The position numbers and the translations under genes were made by a program. From the NCBI RefSeq assembly GCF_000744225.1, contig NZ_JQLN01000004.1, positions 868,001 to 932,000 of the forward strand: DNA of 64,000 nt. The letters run 5' to 3'. Positions within the stretch are counted from its first letter, which is position 1. Each line of letters opens with the position of its first letter. The notes under the pieces are model-generated. The model was not told where the DNA came from and made no database searches. It saw only the letters and a program-made list of their open reading frames with translations. Positions 58,322-64,000 of this stretch are shown here, one piece after another. Source of the DNA: Kitasatospora mediocidica KCTC 9733. GTDB lineage: Bacteria > Actinomycetota > Actinomycetes > Streptomycetales > Streptomycetaceae.

Positions 58322-59344
58322 ATGACCGAGAGGCCGCAGAGCGAGTACCTCCAGGGCGGCGACCCCCTGGTGATCACGAGCGCCGAACCCGACTGGGCCG
58401 CACTGGCGGAGCGTCACGAGCGTGACTCCCGGCGGCGTCGGCGGCTGCGCCTGCTGGCGGCCGGGGCGGCCGCGACGGCGGTCGTGGTGGGTATCACGGC
58501 GACCGCGATCGTGGTGAGCGGCGGCTCGGACCACCGGGCGGGCGGCGCGACGACCGGCGTGGTCGACGCGCTGGGCGGGCGCGGGCCGTCCCCGGCCGGC
58601 AGCCCGACGACCGACGGGGCGGCCTCGCCGGGCACGTCCGCCAGCTCCTCCCCCAACGCCTCGCCGAGCGGCGCAGCGAGCGGCGCAGCGAGCGCCTCGC
58701 CGGCGCCCGGCAGGTCGGCGAGTGCCGACGTCGCTCACCCGTCCGCCGGCAGCGCCGCACCGGCCGGGCCCGCGACCACCCTGCCGGACGCCGTCACCCC
58801 CACCCCCGGCGCCGCGCCCAAGGACCCGCTGACGCTGATCTCCAACATCAGCACGGACGGCGCGCCCCTGGACCCGGCCACCCTGTTCGCGGCCACCACG
58901 CTCTCGGCCGACGGGAAGACCTGGACCCGGATCGACACCGGGACCGCCTCGCCGTGCTGGCAGAAGACCACCGGCGGACTGGGCCAGCTGACCGCCGAGG
59001 GCTGCGGCTCGCTGCTGCTGGCGACCTACACCAACGGCTTCAGCGCCGTGACGATCGGCGTGGCGGTTTTCGACACCAAGTCGCTGGCCGACGCCGCCGC
59101 CGCGGCGTACAAGGGCCAGATCCAGGGCCTCGCCCCGGCCGGTTCGATCTCCTTCTGCACCTCCCCCAGCTGCGCCAACACCCATGGTTCGATCGGGCGT
59201 TACGACTTCTACTCGGTCTCCGGCACCCGCAGGCCGGGGACCACGGGGACGACGGCCGACCCGGACGCGACGGCGGCCGGACCCACCCTGGCGGCCTACG
59301 CGAGCAGCCAGTTGCTGGCCCGCGGCAAGACCGCGGCCGGCTGA
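58322..59344 (+). CDS. Membrane-anchored protein with Ser/Ala/Pro-rich linker
   Basis: A 340-residue single-pass protein: cytoplasmic N-terminus (1-41, Arg-rich end DSRRRRRLR), a hydrophobic helix 43-66 (LLAAGAAATAVVVGITATAIVV), a ~115-residue low-complexity Ser/Ala/Gly/Pro linker, and an extracytoplasmic domain (about 185-300) with several Cys (SPCWQKT, EGCGSLLLATYTNGFSAVTIG, FCTSPSCANTH). This topology is frequent in streptomycete hypothetical proteins. ATG 58322. I know no function. Confidence 0.8.
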   Translation: MTERPQSEYLQGGDPLVITSAEPDWAALAERHERDSRRRRRLRLLAAGAAATAVVVGITATAIVVSGGSDHRAGGATTGVVDALGGRGPSPAGSPTTDGAASPGTSASSSPNASPSGAASGAASASPAPGRSASADVAHPSAGSAAPAGPATTLPDAVTPTPGAAPKDPLTLISNISTDGAPLDPATLFAATTLSADGKTWTRIDTGTASPCWQKTTGGLGQLTAEGCGSLLLATYTNGFSAVTIGVAVFDTKSLADAAAAAYKGQIQGLAPAGSISFCTSPSCANTHGSIGRYDFYSVSGTRRPGTTGTTADPDATAAGPTLAAYASSQLLARGKTAAG

Positions 59345-59405
59345 GAGACCTACAGCGCCTGCTTCCAGGACGTCCGCCAAGTGGCTGCGGCCCTCGGCGG
59401 CGCGT

Positions 59406-60500
59406 TCAGCTCAGGTCCCAGGGCTTACTGGGGAAGTCGGAGTCGAGCGGCATGCCATCGTCCCTGGTCCGAGGAATGCCGCAGACCATGACAAACGTGG
59501 CGAACTCCGATCCCGGGTCGAGCCCGAGCGCCTGATCGACCAAGTCGTCCTGGAAGGCGCCGGTGATGGCGGCACCCAGACCGAGTGCGGTGGCCGTCAT
59601 GGACACCACCTGTGCCACGTGGCCGACATCCTGCAGGAGGAAGCGATAGGCCCGTGCCTGCCGGTACTTCCAGGACATCCGTTCAGCCACCGCGACGGTG
59701 ATCAGGGCAAAGCTGCCCGTGGTGAAAAACCCCTGCCTCGATGTCAGCCCCTCCCAGAATTCCCGGTCGGCTCGGGCGTCGACGGGAAGGAGGCCATGGC
59801 GGATCGCGTCGTATCGGTACAGGCCGGGTGAGACGTCCCGGACGTCGAAGACGGCCACGTAGGCGTCAGTCTCGTGCCGGGCACCGCCCGTGGCCGCGGC
59901 CCGCAGCTGGGTGACGCCCAGATCGCCGCAGTCGGAGAAGCGGAGCGGGGCGAAGGAGTAGTGGAGCAGTGTCGCGAAGGCGTCGAGCGACACCGGCTGA
60001 CCGGTGAAGGTGCGATGGGTGCGCCGTTGTTCCAGCACGTCCTGGAAAGACATGGTCATCGGCCGGCGAACTCGGGGCAGCAGGAGCACCGGAGTCTCCG
60101 GGCCGGGGTGTGCGTAACCGCTCGGCCGGGGCCGGGTGAGCAACTCGCTCCGGAAGTCGCCGACCTGCTCAGCCGGGAGGAAGGCCACGTTCCTGGTGCG
60201 CTGGTGGAACCACCAGGCGACGGGCCCCCAGGCGTCCCACGGGCTCGGGGCCGCCGGCGCGGGTTCGTCCTCCTCCGCCTTGACCAGAAAGCCCAGCGCC
60301 AGCAGCTGCTCCACCGCGGCCAGCCGGGAGGACGCGGCGCCGCACTCGGCCTCGGGGACGGACAGCGGGGTCCGCGCGCTGATCAGGAGCTCGGCGATTT
60401 CGGGCCCTATCCGGAGCCGGGTGGGCACCAGCGGGCTCGATACCTGGATGCCGGTGGCATCGGGTTGGATGAACAGCGGGTTTACCGCGCGAACCAGCAT
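59406..60500 (-). CDS. SagB-type nitroreductase-like dehydrogenase
   Basis: A 364-residue FMN-dependent enzyme. The N-terminal ~130 residues (MLVRAVNPLFIQPDATGIQV to PWDAWGPVAWWFHQRTRNV) form the region usual before SagB/ThcOx domains. The nitroreductase core follows (SFQDVLEQRRTHRTFTGQPVSLDAF, VSPGLYRYDAIRHGLLPV, RFLLQDVGHVAQVVSMTATALGLGAAITGAF). SagB members aromatise azolines during RiPP maturation; related ones oxidise other peptides. No cyclodehydratase (YcaO) gene is seen. ATG 60498-60500 has TGGAG upstream; ATG 60510 and ATG 60540 are in-frame alternatives. A tiny acidic peptide gene lies just upstream in the same direction. Confidence 0.83.
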   Translation of the reverse strand: MLVRAVNPLFIQPDATGIQVSSPLVPTRLRIGPEIAELLISARTPLSVPEAECGAASSRLAAVEQLLALGFLVKAEEDEPAPAAPSPWDAWGPVAWWFHQRTRNVAFLPAEQVGDFRSELLTRPRPSGYAHPGPETPVLLLPRVRRPMTMSFQDVLEQRRTHRTFTGQPVSLDAFATLLHYSFAPLRFSDCGDLGVTQLRAAATGGARHETDAYVAVFDVRDVSPGLYRYDAIRHGLLPVDARADREFWEGLTSRQGFFTTGSFALITVAVAERMSWKYRQARAYRFLLQDVGHVAQVVSMTATALGLGAAITGAFQDDLVDQALGLDPGSEFATFVMVCGIPRTRDDGMPLDSDFPSKPWDLS

Positions 60501-60596
60501 GCAGAGCTCCATTGTCGGCCGGGGAATCGAAGGACTGACCATCCGGCCGGTGGGTCGCAGCCCCGCGCCCGGGCGTCGAACTGCCCGGTCAGAGCG

Positions 60597-60622
60597 GCGC
60601 GGGGCCGGTACCGGTCCCGCGC
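60597..60622. terminator. Hairpin between the 39-residue peptide and the SagB-like gene
   Basis: GCGCGGGGCCGGT and ACCGGTCCCGCGC abut (12 of 13 pairs). It lies 23 bp past the peptide stop, as expected of an attenuator that makes the peptide more abundant than the enzyme. Confidence 0.65.
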
Positions 60623-60644
60623 CCGCAGTACTGATGACGGCAGG

Positions 60645-60764
60645 TCAGCAGACGTTGTTCTTGTTCAGTGCCAGGAGGAACTCGTCGTCGTCCTCGATGA
60701 CCTCGATCAGGAAGGTTTCCTGGTCCTGGCAGTTGGTCCGGTCTGCAGTGATCTCAGCCTGCAT
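60645..60764 (-). CDS. 39-residue acidic peptide ending in Cys (putative RiPP precursor)
   Basis: An ATG with GAGGAGG 6 nt upstream opens a 39-residue frame. The N-terminal part MQAEITADRTNCQDQ precedes FLIEVIEDDDEFLLALN, and the end is NKNNVC with a C-terminal Cys. The hydrophobic-acidic middle looks like a RiPP leader and the NKNNVC end a possible core. It sits 145 bp upstream of the SagB-like gene on the same strand, with a hairpin between. I recognise no known RiPP class; homologues would decide. Cys12 and Cys39 are the only thiols. Confidence 0.62.
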   Translation of the reverse strand: MQAEITADRTNCQDQETFLIEVIEDDDEFLLALNKNNVC

Positions 60765-60932
60765 GGCCAGCCTCCTCGGTTTCTCGGTGCAGGGCCACCC
60801 GAATGGCGGGCCTCGACAGAGTCAACTCGCCGGCGCGTGGTGGGGGCAACCCCTCACGGGTTCCCAACACTTCTGACTTCCGGTTCTGAGCATATCGGTG
60901 GGTCAGCGCATGCAAGAGCCCCGCCCGGCCAT

Positions 60933-60973
60933 CGGCCGGGAGGGGTGCCGCAGTGGGGCACCCCTCCCGGCCG
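60933..60973. terminator. Perfect 17-bp hairpin between GNAT and peptide genes
   Basis: CGGCCGGGAGGGGTGCC and GGCACCCCTCCCGGCCG with a 7-nt loop, downstream of the minus-strand GNAT gene. About 60765-60932 carries the promoter region of the peptide gene. Confidence 0.85.
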
Positions 60974-61004
60974 AGCAGCGCAACCAGGCCAACGAAACCG
61001 AGTA

Positions 61005-61042
61005 GGCCCCGCCCTGCGGGAATTCACCAGCGGGACGGGGCC
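61005..61042. terminator. Hairpin immediately after the GNAT gene
   Basis: GGCCCCGCCCTGC and GCGGGACGGGGCC (11 of 13 pairs) around a 12-nt loop, 28 bp past the GNAT stop. Together with 60933-60973 it forms a double terminator. Confidence 0.65.
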
Positions 61043-61069
61043 AGAGGAAGCACAGCGGGCGGCGCGGCC

Positions 61070-61633
61070 TCAGGCAAAAGCCATGGTGTAGACGCCTTGG
61101 TCGAGATGCGAGAAGCCGTGCTGCTCCCATGCCCTCCTGAGCTTGGCTACCGCCTCTTCATCCGGTCGCCGGATCTCCGGGTCAGCAGACTCGTAGGAAC
61201 ACGGTTCATCCGGCCCGTGGTCGTGGATCGGGGCCGGGTAGCAGACGGCCACCGTCCCCGGGACGGCCAGCCGCCGCAGCGCCGCAACTGCCAAGCTCAT
61301 GCCGACTCCCTTGCCCCGCCATTCGTCCGTGACGTGGACCGACTCCAGCAGGAGCAGCAGTGGGGGGCGCAGCTCCGCCAGTGCGGGGACCAGGTCACCG
61401 TCCTCGGTGAAGATCACGCGCGGGATGCGGTCGAGCAGCCCGGGATCAACCTCAAGCGCCGCGCGGGGGTTCGGGGTCACTCCGGGAACCACCCGGGTGA
61501 TCTCCGCACCTCCGGCTTTCCGATCGGCCCCGTTCTCGTAGAAGTGCGCTTTCCACCGGTCAGCCTTCAACGACCAGTCCACGTCAGCGAAGTGGCGCGA
61601 CTCGTACGAGATGACGAGACGATCGTCAGCCAT
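61070..61633 (-). CDS. GNAT-family N-acetyltransferase
   Basis: A 187-residue acetyltransferase. The acetyl-CoA loop RGKGVGMSLA (within HVTDEWRGKGVG) is motif A; the end WEQHGFSHLDQGVYTMAFA is typical of the family's last strand. The first half (ADRWKAHFYENGADRKAGGAEITRV) probably holds the acceptor site. ATG 61631-61633 follows AGGGAGAG. Tiny ORFs upstream run in the same direction, with a hairpin at 61660-61691 in between. Acceptor unknown; a toxin-, antibiotic- or peptide-modifying role is open. Confidence 0.85.
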   Translation of the reverse strand: MADDRLVISYESRHFADVDWSLKADRWKAHFYENGADRKAGGAEITRVVPGVTPNPRAALEVDPGLLDRIPRVIFTEDGDLVPALAELRPPLLLLLESVHVTDEWRGKGVGMSLAVAALRRLAVPGTVAVCYPAPIHDHGPDEPCSYESADPEIRRPDEEAVAKLRRAWEQHGFSHLDQGVYTMAFA

Positions 61634-61659
61634 TGAAGCTCTCCCTTGCCATGGGGGAC

Positions 61660-61691
61660 AGGCCCCTCACGTCGCACGCTGTGAGGGGCCT
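61660..61691. terminator. Hairpin between the 34-residue ORF and the GNAT gene
   Basis: AGGCCCCTCAC, 10-nt loop, GTGAGGGGCCT; perfect 11-bp stem 27 bp upstream of the GNAT start. It may limit read-through into GNAT. Confidence 0.7.
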
Positions 61692-61785
61692 GCCATTCTG
61701 TCAGCCCTCAGGGGCCGGACTTGGGTGCGGTGGCGGTACCGGGTCGGGGTGTGGCTTCCCGGGGTGAATCGGCACGCCTGCCGTC

Positions 61786-61890
61786 CTACTTCTGCGGGGT
61801 GGGCTGCGGCTCCGGAGCGGGGTTGCCCTGGTGCTTCGGCGGGGGCTTCTCGGCTCCCTTGTGTTTGGACACGACGATCTCGATACGCAT
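61786..61890 (-). CDS. 34-residue basic Lys/Pro-rich peptide
   Basis: ATG with AGGAGGA 6 nt upstream; begins MRIEIVVSKHKGAEK and ends in a Pro/Gln/Lys-rich stretch (PAPEPQPTPQK). The strong ribosome binding site supports translation. No family recognised. It lies upstream of the GNAT gene in the same direction and downstream of the 46-residue ORF. Confidence 0.55.
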   Translation of the reverse strand: MRIEIVVSKHKGAEKPPPKHQGNPAPEPQPTPQK

Positions 61891-62153
61891 GGGGTTCCTC
61901 CTACTCGGCGGGGGTGGTGGCGGTACTGGCGGCGGTGCCCGGCGGCGTCGGACCGGGCGGCCTCTCAAGCGGGCCGTGGCGGATACTGGTGCCTCCTCAC
62001 GCTGAGGGAACCGGCCGCCTGGTGGCGGCCGGGCCGTTCGGTGTTGCGGACCCCACCTCGGTCGGTGTGCTGTCCGAGGAAGGCCGATCGGGGGGAGCCT
62101 CTTGGGGCCCGGCCAGGCTGGACAACCCTTTCCACGGCCCAGCACGGGGGGTC

Positions 62154-62294
62154 TCAGATGCGGTGGCGGTACCGGCCCATGGCCTCACGCAACCGCCGCA
62201 TGGTGTCCGACTCGGCGGGCTCCAGCACGCTGGGGCCAGCCGGAGGCTCGGGGTCGTCGGGCACCTCCGAAGGATGGCCTTCTGAATTCGACAC
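62154..62294 (-). CDS. 46-residue peptide with acidic N-terminal half and basic C-terminal half
   Basis: GTG with GAGGGAG 5 nt upstream; VSNSEGHPSEVPDDPEPP opens the frame and MRRLREAMGRYRHRI closes it. The charge switch and good ribosome binding site suggest a real product. Its last codons fall in a 17-bp sequence that is repeated at 61726-61742. First of the minus-strand small ORFs beside the GNAT gene, and divergent from the DUF6879 module. Confidence 0.5.
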   Translation of the reverse strand: MSNSEGHPSEVPDDPEPPAGPSVLEPAESDTMRRLREAMGRYRHRI

Positions 62295-62366
62295 GGATGC
62301 TCCCTCCGTTACCTGCCGGGCCGATGCAGACGACGCTACGGACGGTGAGACAGCCGGCTCTACGAA

Positions 62367-62458
62367 CTTGCATGAGCTTGCACGCCAATCTTCTTGACCC
62401 GTCGCTGCATTGACGCTTCATCTACTGCTCAGCGAAGCTTGTGCAAGCCCGAGCAAGC
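62367..62458. promoter_or_regulatory. Cluster of CTTGCA motifs in the divergent spacer
   Basis: CTTGCA at 62367-62372 and 62377-62382, then CTTGTGCAAG at 62438-62447 and GCAAGC at 62453-62458. The even 10-bp spacing and symmetry suggest an operator, perhaps for the XRE protein encoded at 63235; this is inference. Confidence 0.45.
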
Positions 62459-62479
62459 ACCTCGACCAGGGAGCCAGCG

Positions 62480-62734
62480 ATGGCCGTAGAGTTCATTGGC
62501 ATCGACCCCAACACCGACCGGGACCACTGCCCCACCGTGTGGGTGGACCTGGAGGCCCAGGAAATCCTGTTCCAGGGATGGAAACCGAGCCCCGAGACTC
62601 AGGCAGACTGCGAGCGAAGCAGCCCCGCGAATGGTCCGGTGCCCGACAGTGAAGCCATCACCAGGGTTCCGGCCCGGATGGTACCTATGATCAGGGAGGC
62701 GTGCGATGCCATCGAGCGTGCCCAACTTCGCTGA
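62480..62734 (+). CDS. Small conserved protein of the DUF6879/XRE module
   Basis: An 84-residue soluble protein: VEFIGIDPNTDRDHCPTVWVDLEAQEILFQGWKP then a short linker and RVPARMVPMIREACDAIERA. It is commonly found next to DUF6879 genes in streptomycetes. ATG 62480 follows CAGGGAG. It overlaps the next gene by 29 bp, so they are co-translated. Function unknown. Confidence 0.75.
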   Translation: MAVEFIGIDPNTDRDHCPTVWVDLEAQEILFQGWKPSPETQADCERSSPANGPVPDSEAITRVPARMVPMIREACDAIERAQLR

Positions 62735-63221
62735 CCTGCTTGGGCAGTGCGAGCGCTCTGCTGTCCATCTGGAGCTACGGGACTCCTATGCCCCGACAGA
62801 GCGGTTCGAGGGATGGCAGCGCGGCGAGCGGATCAACTGGGATGACCGCGAGTCCTGGTGGCATCCCTATGACCAGTTGATCACGGACACGGTGGCTCGG
62901 GGTGTGGTGATCCGTCGAGCTCGGATCGTCTCCGAGCCCGTGTCCGAGTACATCCGGTGGGAACACTACGTCACCCACGCGAACCTTACGGCGGGTGAGG
63001 AGGTCCGATGGCTGCAACGGCGACGGGCCACGGGTATCCCCCTCCCGGCGAATGACTTCTGGCTGTTCGATGGTGCGCTACTCCGGGTGCACCACTTCTC
63101 CGGCGACGGCGTGGTGGTCGAGGACGAGATCACGGCAGACCCGGAGACCGTAAAGCTGTGCACCACTGCGTTCGAAGCAGTCTGGGAGCGAGCGGTTCCG
63201 CACCACCTCTACGAAATCTGA
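62706..63221 (+). CDS. DUF6879 family protein
   Basis: A 171-residue soluble protein: FADLLGQCERSAVHLELRDSY, EGWQRG, WWHPYDQLITDTVARGVVIRRARIVSEPVSEYIRWEHYVT, NDFWLFDGALLRVHHFSGDGV. These are the family hallmarks as I remember them. Members lie beside XRE/DUF5753 regulators and are of unknown function. Start ATG 62706, inside the end of the preceding gene. Spaced 13 bp from the XRE gene. Confidence 0.83.
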   Translation: MPSSVPNFADLLGQCERSAVHLELRDSYAPTERFEGWQRGERINWDDRESWWHPYDQLITDTVARGVVIRRARIVSEPVSEYIRWEHYVTHANLTAGEEVRWLQRRRATGIPLPANDFWLFDGALLRVHHFSGDGVVVEDEITADPETVKLCTTAFEAVWERAVPHHLYEI

Positions 63222-63234
63222 CGAGGCCAGCTCC

Positions 63235-64000
63235 ATGCCCGCGCACCCCTCTTCGAGCGTTCAGAAGGCTCGCGAAGCCCTTGCCGGTCGGCTGAGTGAG
63301 ATTCGGAAGGATGCCGGGATCAGCGGGCGGGAGCTGGCCGTCAGGTGTGGCTGGTCAGAATCGAAGTCATCCCGGATCGAGAACGCCAAGACACCTCCCT
63401 CCGATGCAGACATAAGGGCCTGGTGCCAAGCCTGTGGCGCCGACGACCAAGCCCTTGATCTGATCGCCGCCAACAGGCAGTCCGCCGATGCTCATGTGCA
63501 GTGGAGACGGCTTCAGCGGAGTGGGCTCCGTCGCCTGCAAGAGTCCACGGGGGACCTGTACCAACGGACCAGGGTGTTCCGGGCCTACGTCTCCGACGTG
63601 ATCCCCGGGTTCCTCCAAACTCCTGGATATGCCACCGCTCTGCTGTCGTCCATCGCGGACTTCCGGGAAACCCCGGACGACGTGAGTGCCGCCGTAGCGG
63701 CCCGCATGCGGCGCAACGCGGTGCTGAGCAACGGCGCACGCCGGTTCTCGTTCGTACTGGAGGAGTCCGTATTGCGGTACCGCGTGTGCGGTACCGAGGC
63801 CATGGCGGCTCAACTCGGGCACCTGCTCGGAGCTATGGATCTTCCGAACGTCGCTCTGGGCATCATTCCGTTCGTGACACAACGGACCGTGTGGCCCATG
63901 CCAACGTTCACGATCTTCGACGCCACAAGAGTCCACGCCGACACACTGGATGCTGCCTCCACGCTCACGCAACCCAGCCAGGTAGATCTGTACGCCCGAG
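63235..64000 (+). CDS. XRE-family regulator with DUF5753-type effector domain (partial)
   Basis: The first 255 residues of a helix-turn-helix regulator that continues past the window. The N-terminal XRE domain is LSEIRKDAGISGRELAVRCGWSESKSSRIENAKTPPS. Then follows the DUF5753-like helical domain (FLQTPGYATALL, VLRYRVCG, GHLLGAMDLPNVALGIIPF), which in actinomycetes often pairs with DUF397 proteins. ATG 63235 follows GAGGCC. It is third in the small gene/DUF6879/XRE module and may bind the CTTGCA cluster upstream. Confidence 0.88.
   Translation, partial: MPAHPSSSVQKAREALAGRLSEIRKDAGISGRELAVRCGWSESKSSRIENAKTPPSDADIRAWCQACGADDQALDLIAANRQSADAHVQWRRLQRSGLRRLQESTGDLYQRTRVFRAYVSDVIPGFLQTPGYATALLSSIADFRETPDDVSAAVAARMRRNAVLSNGARRFSFVLEESVLRYRVCGTEAMAAQLGHLLGAMDLPNVALGIIPFVTQRTVWPMPTFTIFDATRVHADTLDAASTLTQPSQVDLYAR

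Overview
The window is very GC-rich DNA with short intergenic gaps and many 4-bp stop/start overlaps. Gene content points to a streptomycete (Streptomyces, Kitasatospora or a close relative): DUF202 pairs, a DasR-type dre site before a chitinase, an IdeR/DmdR-type iron box, a YeaQ/GlsB protein, and an XRE/DUF6879 module. It looks chromosomal. I saw no tRNA, rRNA, CRISPR array or insertion sequence. All calls come from reading the sequence and from memory of families; no search was run.

Layout. 1-2.2 kb: an antiporter fragment at the edge, a PlsC acyltransferase and a membrane protein that appears frameshifted. 2.2-4.1 kb: an ABC exporter behind a 37-bp near-perfect palindrome. 4.2-9.4 kb: a minus-strand operon of Baeyer-Villiger-type monooxygenase, alpha/beta hydrolase and two SDRs, each pair overlapping by 4 bp, divergent from a MerR regulator. 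9.4-14.3 kb: hydrolase/TetR pair with twin operators, a DUF202 pair, an MFS transporter and an inositol-phosphatase-family enzyme. 14.3-20 kb: a cyclodipeptide synthase with a CYP121-like P450, preceded on the same strand by an iron-box-controlled aminotransferase/decarboxylase pair (dat-ddc type). 20-28.6 kb: a hypothetical protein, an RNA ligase, modABC, a dienelactone hydrolase, a PTH2-type protein and YbjQ.

28.6-35 kb: a flavin oxidoreductase, the complete phenylacetyl-CoA epoxidase operon paaABCDE, and an M20 metallopeptidase translationally coupled to a 50-residue ORF. 35.5-43.7 kb: a GNAT protein, an unusual Fe-S protein, a secreted GH59 galactocerebrosidase with ricin-type repeats, an aldo/keto reductase, a TetR regulator and a secreted S53-like peptidase with duplicated Ig-like modules. 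43.9-50.5 kb: ADP-ribosylglycohydrolase, YeaQ, a two-component system followed by a secreted protein and a lipoprotein, a methyltransferase, and cysteine dioxygenase-rhodanese behind a Cys-ending leader peptide. 50.6-57.6 kb: a quaternary-amine ABC transporter, a transglycosylase-like protein and a GH18 chitinase. 57.6-64 kb: a YdeI-like protein, a membrane-anchored protein, a SagB-like oxidoreductase with a 39-residue acidic peptide ending in Cys (a RiPP-like pair), a GNAT with several tiny ORFs, and a DUF6879/XRE module cut by the window end.

The most notable points are the CDPS-P450 locus, the SagB/short-peptide pair, the cysteine leader peptide and the small-ORF cluster at 61.7-62.3 kb. 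Starts were moved from the longest ORF to sites with a ribosome binding site or a 4-bp overlap where the sequence favoured this.
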